A stretch of DNA of 64,000 nt, from assembly GCF_020424085.1 (NCBI RefSeq), contig NZ_CP080203.1, positions 3,100,001 to 3,164,000 of the forward strand, given 5' to 3'. This DNA comes from Mycetocola spongiae (GTDB lineage: Bacteria; Actinomycetota; Actinomycetes; Actinomycetales; Microbacteriaceae). The notes beneath the pieces were generated by a model. That model was given only the letters and a program-made list of their open reading frames with translations. It did not search any database and had not been told where the DNA came from. Numbering within the stretch: the stretch's first letter is position 1; every line of letters starts with the position of its first letter. Of this stretch, positions 8,287 through 17,090 are shown in pieces. Position numbers and translations under genes: made by a program.

Positions 8287-9150
8287 ATGACCGCCTCCCA
8301 CCCCGCCACCGTGACCGTGGCCGTTGCACAGTTCGCCCCGGGCCCGGATACCGCGGAAAACCTCAAAAATATTTCCCGCCTGGCCGCGACCGCACACGCC
8401 CGCGGTGCCGAGCTGGTGCTCTTTCCCGAATACTCCGCCTATTTCAGCGCGCCGTTCACCGCGGAGACCCGCCGCGGCGCCCAGGGGCTCGAGGGCGAGT
8501 TTATTCGGGCACTGGGTGCCGTGGTTCGGGAACACTCGCTCTGGCTCGTGGTGGGGCTCCTGGAGGCCCGTCCGGACGCCCCGGAGCCCGGGATGTGCAA
8601 TACCGTGGTGGCCCTCGGGCCGGACGGCGCGATCCACGCGCGCTATCGCAAGGCACACCTCTACGACGCCTTTGGCTATCGGGAGAGCGAATTTGTGCTG
8701 CCGGGGGAGATCACCCCGCCCGAGACGTTCGGCATCAACGGCCTCCGCTTTGGCCTGCAAACCTGTTATGACCTCCGGTTCCCCGAGGTCTCGCGCACGC
8801 TGATCGATGCCGGCGCGGATGTCCTCCTGGTGCCCGCGCAGTGGGTCCCGGGGCCGCTCAAGGAACACGCCTGGAATACCCTGTTGGCCGCCCGGGCCAT
8901 CGAAAATACCGCCTATGTGGTGGCGAGCGATCATCCGCTGCCCGCGGGTATTGGCCTCGCGCAGATCCTCGATCCGGCGGGCATTCCCCTGGCCGGGCTG
9001 GGCACGGAGGCCGGAGTGGTCCTCGCCGAGCTCTCGGCGGCGGAGATTACGCGGGTTCGCGCGCAGAATCCCGCGCTCGCGCTGCGGCGGTTCGCCGTGA
9101 CGCCGCGCGAGGGGGTCGCTCCCACCAGAACTGGGGGCCGGGCCGAGTGA
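8287..9150 (+). CDS. Carbon-nitrogen hydrolase, omega-amidase-like (nitrilase superfamily)
   Basis: This 287-residue protein has the complete Glu-Lys-Cys triad of the nitrilase superfamily: E48 in FPEYS, K122 in YRKAHLYD and C160 in QTCYDLRFPE. The YRKxHLYDxFGY and TCYDLRFPE contexts are those of Nit2/omega-amidase-type enzymes, which hydrolyse alpha-keto-amides such as 2-oxoglutaramate. That substrate is inferred, not shown. TAGGCT lies six bases before the ATG with no ribosome site, so the mRNA is probably leaderless. A class I aminotransferase lies convergently 0.4 kb downstream and could supply keto-amide substrates. Confidence 0.88.
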   Translation: MTASHPATVTVAVAQFAPGPDTAENLKNISRLAATAHARGAELVLFPEYSAYFSAPFTAETRRGAQGLEGEFIRALGAVVREHSLWLVVGLLEARPDAPEPGMCNTVVALGPDGAIHARYRKAHLYDAFGYRESEFVLPGEITPPETFGINGLRFGLQTCYDLRFPEVSRTLIDAGADVLLVPAQWVPGPLKEHAWNTLLAARAIENTAYVVASDHPLPAGIGLAQILDPAGIPLAGLGTEAGVVLAELSAAEITRVRAQNPALALRRFAVTPREGVAPTRTGGRAE

Positions 9151-9229
9151 TCCCGCCCTTCTGGCCCCGAGCAAATAGCGATAGTCTCGGCGCAAGGGTT
9201 TGCGCCCGATGACATTGGGGAGGGTATCG

Positions 9230-9589
9230 GTGCAGGTATTTGGGGCGACGGTGGACGAGCACACGCGCTGCGTGCACTATGGCAGCGAGCGCGATATCGT
9301 GGCGATCCGGTTTTATTGTTGCGGCCGCTTCTACCCGTGCCATCTCTGTCACGAGGAGGACGCCGATCACCTTCCGCAGCGTTGGCCCCGCGAGCGCTGG
9401 GACGAGCCCGCGATCCTGTGCGGGCAGTGCTCGCAGACGCTGCCCATTAATACCTATCTGGTGGTCGAGCGTTGCCCGCACTGCCGATCCGAGTTTAATC
9501 CGGGCTGTGCGCTGCACGCCCCGCTCTATTTTGATACCGCGGACACCGCCCACGCGGGTATCGCGGATCCCGTGCGCGCGAGCGCCTAG
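9230..9589 (+). CDS. CHY zinc-finger protein
   Basis: This 119-residue protein opens with TRCVHYGSERD and YCCGRFYPCHLCHEE, the CxHY...CC...CxxCH pattern of the CHY zinc finger (one or more zinc ions). It continues with ILCGQCSQ and RCPHCRSEF. The GTG at 9230 is chosen because GGGGAGGG lies six bases upstream; an in-frame TTG at 9200 would add ten residues without a better ribosome site. Stand-alone CHY-finger proteins are widespread in actinobacteria and fungi, and their role is not defined. The stop codon overlaps the end of the convergent aminotransferase gene. Confidence 0.85.
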   Translation: MQVFGATVDEHTRCVHYGSERDIVAIRFYCCGRFYPCHLCHEEDADHLPQRWPRERWDEPAILCGQCSQTLPINTYLVVERCPHCRSEFNPGCALHAPLYFDTADTAHAGIADPVRASA

Positions 9590-10779
9590 AGCGAGGCGAG
9601 GCGCGATACTGCCTCGTGTAATACCTCCGGGCGCTTAGAAAACGCAAACCGCAGGAGCGAGCCATAGCGCGGGGCGTTCTCCGCGTGCACAAAGGCGCCC
9701 ACGGGGATTGCGGTGACCCCGATCTGCCCGGGCAGGGCGCGCGCGAGCGCCGTGGCATCGCCGTGGCCAAGCGGCGCGGCATCGGCCACGATGAAATAGC
9801 CCGCGGCCGGCAGCGATACCGTGAACCCGGCCGCGGTCAGCCCCGCGGCGAGCAGATCGCGTTTGGCCTGGAGATCGCTCGCGAGGGTCAAAAAATAGGA
9901 GTCGGGCAGGGCGAGCGCGGCGGCGATCGCGGGCTGAAACGGCGCCCCGCTGACATAGCTTAGGAACTGCTTCACGGCGGTGACCCGCGCGACGAGCGTG
10001 GCGGGGCCGCTTAGCCATCCGATCTTCCAGCCCGTGGTGTTAAAGGTTTTGCCCCCGGAGGAGATTGTGATCGTGCGCTCGGCGGCCCCGGGCAGGGTGG
10101 CGATGGGCTCGTGGCGGCGGCCGTCAAAAAGCAGGTGCTCATAGACCTCATCGGTGAGGATGAGGGCATCATGCCGGTGTGCAAGCTCCACGATCAGCTC
10201 CAGCGTGGCCCGGTCGGTCACCGCACCCGTGGGGTTATGCGGGGTATTCAACAGGATGATGCGGGTGCGATCGCTGATCGCCGCGCGTAAACGCTCGGGA
10301 TCCGGGGCAAACGCGGGCCATTCGAGCGGCACGGTCACATGCCGCGCGCCGGCCAGGGAGATCAGGCCCCCATAGGCGTCATAAAACGGCTCAAACGTCA
10401 CCACCTCGTCCCCGGGTTCGGTGAGCGCAAGAATGCTCGCGGCCAGGGCCTCGGTGGCCCCCGTGGTGACCAGAATTTCCCGGTCGGGATCGAGGCGCAG
10501 CCCGTAGAAACGCTCCTGATGGGTGGCGATTGCCGCACGCAGCGCGGGGATGCCGATGCCCGGCGGATATTGATTATGGCCCTCTGCGATAGCGGTGCGG
10601 GCGAGTTCCAGGATCTCCGCGGGGCCGTCCTCATCGGGGAAGCCCTGGCCGAGGTTCAGCGCGCCGCTCGCCACGGAGAGTGCGCTCATCTCGGCAAAAA
10701 TCGAGGGGGTAAGGGCGCCGTGTGCTCCCAGGAGTCCGGCGCCGTGGGAGGCGCGCTGCCAGCCAAATGTCGTGGTCAT
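9586..10779 (-). CDS. PLP-dependent class I/II aminotransferase
   Basis: This 397-residue fold-type I enzyme carries the PLP lysine K244 in SSGGKTFNTTGWKIGW, NPTG at 182-185 and the TDEVYEHL segment. SGGKTFNTTGWKIGW and QGFPDEDGP are typical of the kynurenine/glutamine/methionine aminotransferase branch (KAT, YbdL, also DapC-like annotations). The exact amino donor cannot be read from sequence. The ATG at 10779 fits the family N-terminus; the frame is open further upstream. The convergent omega-amidase-like gene fits a glutamine transaminase plus omega-amidase pair, as an inference. Confidence 0.85.
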   Translation of the reverse strand: MTTTFGWQRASHGAGLLGAHGALTPSIFAEMSALSVASGALNLGQGFPDEDGPAEILELARTAIAEGHNQYPPGIGIPALRAAIATHQERFYGLRLDPDREILVTTGATEALAASILALTEPGDEVVTFEPFYDAYGGLISLAGARHVTVPLEWPAFAPDPERLRAAISDRTRIILLNTPHNPTGAVTDRATLELIVELAHRHDALILTDEVYEHLLFDGRRHEPIATLPGAAERTITISSGGKTFNTTGWKIGWLSGPATLVARVTAVKQFLSYVSGAPFQPAIAAALALPDSYFLTLASDLQAKRDLLAAGLTAAGFTVSLPAAGYFIVADAAPLGHGDATALARALPGQIGVTAIPVGAFVHAENAPRYGSLLRFAFSKRPEVLHEAVSRLASL

Positions 10780-11025
10780 CGGAGGAGATACCCCGTCCCT
10801 TGCTCGGTGCGGGCCGCGGGCCCTGGGCTTTTTGCGAATAATGCCGCCGCCCCAGAATATCGATAATCGCGCCGTTATCCCCGCGATCACGCTAAAATGA
10901 CGGTTATGTCGGGGCGGAGACATCGTCCGAGTCCGGGCCGTTAACCGAGCGGGGATCTACACAGCGCCCGCTTATGTAACGTCCAGGTTCGCCCGCCATG
11001 CTGACCTTGCTTGGAAGGAGCAGAG

Positions 11026-12864
11026 ATGACTCACGAACCGATTGACGCAGAAAACCCCGGAACCACTCCGGTGCCCTCGAATGAGGAGAGCAATACCCCC
11101 GAGGCCCCGCGGCCCGCACCCCCGCTTCCCACCGAGGACGCCGCCGAGGCCTCCCGGCGCGAGGCCGCCGAGCGCGAGCAGCTCGCCGCCGCCGAGGCCT
11201 ATCGTGCCCGGCTGCGCGAGGAGCAGGAGCAGCGTGCCCGCGAGGAGCAGCATCGCGCCGCACTGGCCCGCGAGGAGGAGGCCCGCCGCATCCGTGCCGA
11301 GTCCGATGCCCGCGTGACCCGCCCCGTGGAGCCGAGCGCCGCGGGACATTCCGCCTATGCCCCCGCGCCGGCCCAGCCCACCGCGGCCCAGCCCGCTCAG
11401 GCCCAGCCCACTCAGGCTCAGCCCACGCAGGCCCAGCCGACACAGGCTCAGCCCACGCAGGCCCAGCACAACCACTTTGCCGCGCCCTCCCAGCCGCACG
11501 CGGGCCACGCGCCCCAGCCGGCTCCGGGACAGCAGCACGCCGCGGCCCCGCACTACGCGGGCACGGCCGCCTATCCCGCGGCGCAGGACCACTCCGCCAC
11601 CCAGCCCTTTGGCTATGACGGCGGCCAGGGCGGGGTTCCGCCCCTGGACCCCGGCAATGCCTTCAGCGCCCCCGAGCAGCCCCGCAAGCGTCGCGGCGGA
11701 ATGCTCCTGATCGCCGGTGTCGCCGTGGGAGCCCTGCTCGGCGGCGGTGTGGGCGCCTATGTGACCTCCGCAATCATGCCCACCCATAGCGCCGTGGGCC
11801 AGGCCGGCAATGCCGGCTCGGGTGCGATCACCATCAACGATAAAAATAATGTAAACCAGATCGCCGCGGTGGCCGGAAAGGTGCTGCCCAGCACCGTAAC
11901 CATCACCGTCACGAGCGCCGAGGGTGAGAGCACGGGCTCCGGCTCGTTCATCACCAAGGACGGCTATATCCTCACCAATAACCACGTGGTCACCATGGGT
12001 GGGGCCACCACCGATGTCTCCGTGCGCGTACAGGACAGCAACGGACGCCTGTATAAGGCCACGGTCATCGGTGCCGACCCGCTGAACGACCTCGCCGTGA
12101 TCAAGGTGGAGGGCAAGGACTTCACCCCGGTGGAGTTTGCCGATTCGGATAAGCTCAACGTCGGCGAAATGGCCATCGCCCTCGGCGCGCCGCGCGGGCT
12201 GAACGACTCCGTGACCAACGGAATCGTCAGCGCGCTGAACCGCAGCATCTCGCTTCCCTCCACCGAGGTCCCCGAAAACGACGGTTCGCAGACCGAGCCC
12301 GAGAGCCCCTGGGGCTTTGACCTGCCCGGTAAGCAGCAGCAGCAAAATACCGCGCAGTCCTCCGTGCCGATCGGCGTGATCCAGACCGACGCCCCGATCA
12401 ACCCCGGAAACTCGGGAGGCCCGCTCGTGGATGCCGAGGGCAAGCTCATCGGCGTGAACGTGGCAATCTACCACGCGGGTACCGACGAGACCGCGGGGTC
12501 GATTGGCCTCGGCTTTGCCATCCCGTCCAATACCGCCAAGCGCATCTCGGATGAGCTGATCGCCAATGGCAAGGCCACCCACGGCCTGCTGGGCGCCACC
12601 GTGGCCGATGCCAATAACGATCCCGACGCCACGGTTGTGGGCGCCACCATCAAGGAGGTCAGCCCCGGGGGAGCCGCCGAGAAGGGCGGGCTGCGCGCGG
12701 GTGACCTCGTGACCGCACTGAACGGAAAGCCCGTGACCAACCCCAGCGATCTGACCGCTCAGGTGCGCTCCTATGCGCCGGATACCGAGGTGGAGATCAC
12801 CTTTGTACGCGGCGGACAGGCGCAGACCACCAAGGTGACGTTGGGCGCACTGAGCACCAAATAA
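11026..12864 (+). CDS. HtrA/DegP-family serine protease with PDZ domain
   Basis: This 612-residue protein starts at an ATG with GGAAGGAG upstream. A cytosolic N-terminal region of about 220 residues is charged and coiled-coil-like (EAAEREQLAAAEAYRARL...), then rich in Ala/Pro/Gln. A single transmembrane segment lies at about 225-246. The trypsin-like domain holds H320 (TNNHVV), D355 (LNDLAVI) and S463 (GNSGGP). A PDZ domain ends the protein. The topology places the protease outside the membrane, where HtrA enzymes handle damaged or envelope proteins. The proline-rich part includes four tandem QAQPT units encoded by 15-bp repeats. Confidence 0.93.
   Translation: MTHEPIDAENPGTTPVPSNEESNTPEAPRPAPPLPTEDAAEASRREAAEREQLAAAEAYRARLREEQEQRAREEQHRAALAREEEARRIRAESDARVTRPVEPSAAGHSAYAPAPAQPTAAQPAQAQPTQAQPTQAQPTQAQPTQAQHNHFAAPSQPHAGHAPQPAPGQQHAAAPHYAGTAAYPAAQDHSATQPFGYDGGQGGVPPLDPGNAFSAPEQPRKRRGGMLLIAGVAVGALLGGGVGAYVTSAIMPTHSAVGQAGNAGSGAITINDKNNVNQIAAVAGKVLPSTVTITVTSAEGESTGSGSFITKDGYILTNNHVVTMGGATTDVSVRVQDSNGRLYKATVIGADPLNDLAVIKVEGKDFTPVEFADSDKLNVGEMAIALGAPRGLNDSVTNGIVSALNRSISLPSTEVPENDGSQTEPESPWGFDLPGKQQQQNTAQSSVPIGVIQTDAPINPGNSGGPLVDAEGKLIGVNVAIYHAGTDETAGSIGLGFAIPSNTAKRISDELIANGKATHGLLGATVADANNDPDATVVGATIKEVSPGGAAEKGGLRAGDLVTALNGKPVTNPSDLTAQVRSYAPDTEVEITFVRGGQAQTTKVTLGALSTK
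11398..11457 (+). repeat. Four 15-bp tandem repeats encoding QAQPT
   Basis: Four full copies of a CAG-GCY-CAG-CCN-ACN unit and a partial fifth lie in the linker of the HtrA gene. The copies differ only at synonymous positions. Repeat number could vary between strains. Confidence 0.85.
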
Positions 12865-12893
12865 CACCCCTCGATTCATCTCATCCAGGCATG

Positions 12894-12928
12894 TGCCCGC
12901 GATATCCGCACCGGATATCGCGGGCATT
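12894..12928 (+). terminator. Terminator-like hairpin after the HtrA gene
   Basis: GCCCGCGATATCC pairs with GGATATCGCGGGC around a short loop, just beyond the stop codon. There is no real T run, so termination is inferred. Confidence 0.6.
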
Positions 12929-13005
12929 CCTGTGTGTGGGCAGACCGGGAGCGCTACGGTGGCCTGGTAAGCTCTAATTCGGACAAAAACCAGTGAGCGG
13001 AGACC

Positions 13006-14085
13006 ATGACGGACCAATCTTCGGACGCATCCGAGCCCAATCTGGTGGGGGTCTCGTATGTGATGCCGGTGCTGAACGATGTCACGCATGTTCGCGCCGC
13101 CGTGGACTCGCTGCTCAGCCAAGACTATGCGGGCCCGTTTGAGGTGGCCATCGCCGTGGGGCCCAGCATTGACGGCACCAACGAACTGGTTGCCGAGCTC
13201 TCCGCGCAGGACCCGCGGATCCGCGTCTTAGACAATCCGGTGGGCTCCACTCCGGCCGGGCTGAATATCGCGATTCGTGCCACCACGTTCCCCATCGTGG
13301 TGCGCGTGGATGCCCACTCGGTATTGCCCCCAAATTACACCTCCGTGGCCGTGGAAACCATCCAGCGCACGGGCGCCGCCAATGTGGGCGGCATCATGGA
13401 TGCCCGCGGCACCACCGCTTTTGAATCCGCGGTGGCCCGGGCCTATGGCTCGCGCGTGGGCCTCGGCGGCAGCCCGCATCATGTGGGTGGCAAGCAGGGC
13501 CCCGCGGATACCGTTTATCTGGGGGTTTTCCGGCGCGAACCACTGGAGCGCGTGGGGGCATTTGACGAGCGGATTAAGCGCGGGCAGGACTGGGAACTGA
13601 ATTATCGGCTGCGCCAGGCCGGCGAAACCGTCTGGTTCACCCCCGAGCTGCGTGTGGTGTATCGGCCGCGGCCCAGCCTGAACGCCCTGATGCGGCAGTT
13701 CTTTTCCACCGGAATGTGGCGCGGCGAGCTGAGCCGCTCCTTCCCCGGCCCCGGTGCGCTGCGCTATTTTGCGCCGCCGGTGATGGTCCTCGGCGTGAGC
13801 CTGGGCATCCTCCTGGGGCTGCTCGGCAGCATCGAGTCAGCCCTCGGCGGGGCCCGCTGGCCGCTCTGGGGATGGGCGATCCCGGGACTCTATGTGGTTT
13901 TGGTTCTGCTTGCTACGCTCGTGGAGGGGCGCAAGGACGGCCCCGCGTCGATGGCCTGGTTCCTCGTGGTGATTCCCTGCATTCACTTCTGCTGGGGCTT
14001 TGGCTTTATCCTCGGTTATCTCTCGCTGGCCCGGGGCATCTCGGCGCTGAAAAACGAAAGAGGCTCGCGTGTCCGAAACGGATAA
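13006..14085 (+). CDS. GT2 glycosyltransferase with C-terminal membrane segments
   Basis: This 359-residue protein has the GT-A start VSYVMPVLNDVTHVRAAVDSLL and a donor-binding VVRVDAHSVLPPNY motif as in ExoA-like GT2 enzymes. A GQDWELNYRLR acceptor-side motif follows. Two or three hydrophobic segments lie at about 255-345. It probably transfers a sugar to a lipid-linked or membrane-proximal acceptor. Its stop overlaps the next gene by 17 bases, so the two are translationally coupled. It is the first gene of the glycopolymer locus. Confidence 0.87.
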   Translation: MTDQSSDASEPNLVGVSYVMPVLNDVTHVRAAVDSLLSQDYAGPFEVAIAVGPSIDGTNELVAELSAQDPRIRVLDNPVGSTPAGLNIAIRATTFPIVVRVDAHSVLPPNYTSVAVETIQRTGAANVGGIMDARGTTAFESAVARAYGSRVGLGGSPHHVGGKQGPADTVYLGVFRREPLERVGAFDERIKRGQDWELNYRLRQAGETVWFTPELRVVYRPRPSLNALMRQFFSTGMWRGELSRSFPGPGALRYFAPPVMVLGVSLGILLGLLGSIESALGGARWPLWGWAIPGLYVVLVLLATLVEGRKDGPASMAWFLVVIPCIHFCWGFGFILGYLSLARGISALKNERGSRVRNG

Positions 14086-14881
14086 CCGCCCCGCTAAACC
14101 CCGCACCATCGCCGAGCTGCGCGCCGTGGCGCAGCCGCCCGAGGTGCGTTCGCGTCGTAATGCCGAGCACTGGACGGCATCGCTCTATCTGCGCGATCTT
14201 TCCCCGTATCTCACCTGGCTGCTGCTGCGCACGCGCATCAGCGCCAATGGCGTGACCGGCCTGATGATCCTCACCGGCTGGAGCATCGCCGGCTTCCTGC
14301 TCATCCCCGGAATCTGGGGTGCCCTGCTGGGCCTGCTTGCCGGGCAGGCGCAGATGCTGGTGGACTGCAGCGATGGCGAGGTTGCGCGCTGGCGGCGCAC
14401 CTCCTCGCCCGCCGGGGCCTTCCTGGATGCCGTGGGCCACTATTCCACCGAGACGCTGATCCCGCTGGCCCTGGCAATTCGCGCCGCGGGCTATCCGTTT
14501 GAGGCCCCCGCCGATTATCTCTACACCACGCTGGGCGCGCTCTTGGCGATCGTGATCATCCTGAATAAGGCGCTCAACGATATGGTGCGCGTGGCCCGGG
14601 CCAATTATGGCGCGAGCAAGCTCACCTATAGCGAGGCCGAGTCGGCGCCGCGCCCGGGCCTGCTCCAGCTGGCCCGCCGGATCGCCAAGTTTTTGCCCTT
14701 CCACCGGATGTTCCACTCCGTGGAACTCACGATGGTCATTTTTGTGGGTGCCGTGGTGGGCCTGTTCATCGGGGATACCCTCGCGATGCGCTGGACCCTG
14801 GTGCTCCTGCTGATCATGGGCTTCATCACCCTGTGTGGCCATTTTGTGGCCATCATGACCTCGCAGCGAGTCCGTGCCTAG
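14069..14881 (+). CDS. CDP-alcohol phosphatidyltransferase family membrane protein
   Basis: This 270-residue protein with several membrane segments carries the family signature D99-xx-D102-G103-xx-A106-R107-x8-G116-xxx-D120. At the last signature position, normally Asp, there is H124 (LDAVGHY). In the characterised family the four acidic residues bind the metal and CDP-alcohol, and the last Asp is the proposed base. Context between glycosyltransferases suggests a role in building a phospho-polyol or phosphodiester-linked wall polymer rather than ordinary phospholipid synthesis; this is inference. It overlaps the genes on both sides. Confidence 0.82.
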   Translation: MSETDNRPAKPRTIAELRAVAQPPEVRSRRNAEHWTASLYLRDLSPYLTWLLLRTRISANGVTGLMILTGWSIAGFLLIPGIWGALLGLLAGQAQMLVDCSDGEVARWRRTSSPAGAFLDAVGHYSTETLIPLALAIRAAGYPFEAPADYLYTTLGALLAIVIILNKALNDMVRVARANYGASKLTYSEAESAPRPGLLQLARRIAKFLPFHRMFHSVELTMVIFVGAVVGLFIGDTLAMRWTLVLLLIMGFITLCGHFVAIMTSQRVRA

Positions 14882-15752
14882 CGCTGGCACACCCCGCGTG
14901 GGGGTGGTGATCCTCACCCAGGGCACTCGCCCCGAGGATCTTGAGCGCGGCATCCGCAGCGTGCTCGCGCAGGAGGGCGTGAGCCTCGATATCGTGGTGG
15001 TCGGAAACGGCTGGGAACCCGTGGGGCTCCCCGCGGGCGTGGCCGGGCTGGCGCTAAGCGAAAACGTGGGCATTCCCGCGGGGCGTAATGCCGGGGTTCC
15101 GCGCGTGAGCGGGGAATACCTGTTTTTCCTCGACGATGACGCCTGGCTGCCGGATACCGATTTTCTGATCTCCTGCGTGCGCCGGGTGAGCGAGGACCCC
15201 ACGATTGGGCTGATTCAGCCGCGCCTGGACGCCCCGGATGGTCAGCCCTCGCCGCGCCGCTGGATTCCCCGCATCCGCAAGGGTGACCCGCGTCACTCCA
15301 GCGATATCTTCTCCTGCCTGGAGGCCGTGATCTTTATGCCGCGCGCGGTATTTGATGCCGCGGGCGGCTGGGCGGCCCCGTTCTTTTATGCGCATGAGGG
15401 CATCGAGCTGGCCTGGCGGGTCTGGGACGAGGGCTATCGGGCCCGCTATGAGGGCGATCTGCGCGCGCATCACCCCGTGGTCACCCCCACGCGGCATGCC
15501 GAGTATTACCGGCTCAACGCCCGTAATCGGGTCTGGCTGGCCAAACGCAATCTGCCGCTGCCCTGTGCGCTGGCCTATGTGGGGTCCTGGACCGGCATTC
15601 AGATCCTGCGCTGGTGGCGCACACCCGCGGTGCTGCGTGCCTGGTTTGCGGGCTGGCGCGAGGGCTGGCGCGTATCGCCCGGCGGCCGCCGTCGGCTGCG
15701 CTGGCGCACGATCTGGCGGATGACACGCGCCGGTCGGCCGCCCGTAATTTAG
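14874..15752 (+). CDS. GT2 glycosyltransferase
   Basis: This 292-residue protein has the GT-A fold start (VGVVILTQGTRPEDLERGIRSVL), the metal-binding FLDDDAWLP motif and IGLIQPRLDAPDG. FFYAHEGIELAWRVWDEGY is the acceptor-side motif. It has no clear transmembrane segment. The GTG start at 14874 overlaps the previous stop by 8 bases. It is part of the four-gene run from 13006 to 17090 on this strand. Confidence 0.87.
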   Translation: MPSAGTPRVGVVILTQGTRPEDLERGIRSVLAQEGVSLDIVVVGNGWEPVGLPAGVAGLALSENVGIPAGRNAGVPRVSGEYLFFLDDDAWLPDTDFLISCVRRVSEDPTIGLIQPRLDAPDGQPSPRRWIPRIRKGDPRHSSDIFSCLEAVIFMPRAVFDAAGGWAAPFFYAHEGIELAWRVWDEGYRARYEGDLRAHHPVVTPTRHAEYYRLNARNRVWLAKRNLPLPCALAYVGSWTGIQILRWWRTPAVLRAWFAGWREGWRVSPGGRRRLRWRTIWRMTRAGRPPVI

Positions 15753-15794
15753 CGTCGAGACGCGACCGTTATAAAGATTGGATACCCTAGAAGC

Positions 15795-17090
15795 ATGGGT
15801 GTGATGAGTGACGGTCGCAAGGCCGTCCAGCTATTTCGGGATGCGTTGGCCAATCGACGGGCGCGCAGCGAGCTGGCCGGACGACTCGCCGCGCTGACCC
15901 CCCTGGAACGCGGCCACTATAAGATCGCCGTGTATTTTGCCGATTCCAAGGTAAATATGTACCAGATCCGGCAGTGGTATAAGCCGCTCGCCGAGCTCTC
16001 GCAGACCTACCCCGTGGTGGTGCTGGCCCGCGCTCCCACCGCCGCCACCCAGCTCTTTGAGGAATCCCCGCTTGACGTGGCCTATGTGCGCACGGTCACG
16101 GCGCTGGAATCCACGCTCGAGGAGCAGGATATCCGCATCGTGTTCTATGTGAACCAGAATGCCAAGAACTTCCAGATGTTCCGTTATGGGCGCTGCTGGC
16201 ACGTTTTCATCAATCACGGTGAGAGCGACAAGATGTATATGACCACCAACCAGTTCAAGGCCTATGACTACGCGTTTATCGCGGGGGATGCCGCCCGCGA
16301 GCGCCTCACGCGCGCGCTCTGGGACTACGATCTGGAGCGCCGGGCACTCGTGATCGGCCGCCCGCAGGCCGATCATTATGCCGGCAGGCTTCCCTATACC
16401 CCCGATGAGCGTACGGTGGTGCTCTACGCCCCCACCTGGGAGGGGGATCGCGAGGCCGCGGCCTATGGCTCGATCGCGACACACGGTGTGGCGCTGATGA
16501 AGGCACTCCTGGCCTCCCCGCGGCATCGGGTGATCTATCGCCCGCATCCGCGCTCGGGTGTGGTGGATCACGCATATGGCCACGCCAATCGGCAGATCAT
16601 TCAGGCCATCGAGGCCGCCAATCATGCCGATCCCTCGGCGCATCACGTATTTGACGAGGGCATGGACCTGGGCTGGCAGCTCGCCGCCGCGGATGTGGCC
16701 ATCGTGGATATCTCCGCGATGGTTTACGATCGGCTCGCCGCCGGAAAGCCGCTGCTGATCACACGCCCCGTGAATCCCAATGCCGAGATTGATACCGCTG
16801 GCTATTTGCAGGCCTGCGAGTGGCTGAGTGCGGATCACGCGGCAAACATCATCGCCGAAACGGAGCGTGTGCTGCACGATCCCGAGACGGTGGGCCGCCT
16901 CGAGCACTGGTCGCACCACTATTTTGGGGATACCACCCCCGGGGAGACCACCAAGCGTTTTCATGCCGCGGTGGATACCCTCATGGAGCGCTGGGAGAGC
17001 TTCGCCGAGCGCGAGGCCCGGACCGGTTCCGCCACGGATCCCCTCGCCGGCACCACCGCCGCGGTGGAGGCGGGACGCGCCGGAGCCTAG
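15795..17090 (+). CDS. CDP-glycerol glycerophosphotransferase family protein (TagF/TarF-like)
   Basis: This 431-residue protein matches the glycerophosphotransferase family that polymerises or primes poly(polyol-phosphate) teichoic acids from CDP-glycerol or CDP-ribitol. Family features are IYRPHPRSG, the VAIVDISAMVYDRL motif followed by AAGKPLLI, and the INHGESDK segment. TACCCT lies six bases before the ATG, indicating its own leaderless promoter within the locus. An in-frame ATG nine bases on is an alternative start. The last 40 residues are a variable tail. The stop overlaps that of the convergent gene by 4 bases. Confidence 0.88.
   Translation: MGVMSDGRKAVQLFRDALANRRARSELAGRLAALTPLERGHYKIAVYFADSKVNMYQIRQWYKPLAELSQTYPVVVLARAPTAATQLFEESPLDVAYVRTVTALESTLEEQDIRIVFYVNQNAKNFQMFRYGRCWHVFINHGESDKMYMTTNQFKAYDYAFIAGDAARERLTRALWDYDLERRALVIGRPQADHYAGRLPYTPDERTVVLYAPTWEGDREAAAYGSIATHGVALMKALLASPRHRVIYRPHPRSGVVDHAYGHANRQIIQAIEAANHADPSAHHVFDEGMDLGWQLAAADVAIVDISAMVYDRLAAGKPLLITRPVNPNAEIDTAGYLQACEWLSADHAANIIAETERVLHDPETVGRLEHWSHHYFGDTTPGETTKRFHAAVDTLMERWESFAEREARTGSATDPLAGTTAAVEAGRAGA

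Noticed and set aside
11398-11466. Short tandem repeats as a possible CRISPR or VNTR
   Set aside because: They are in-frame QAQPT codons of the HtrA linker without spacers.
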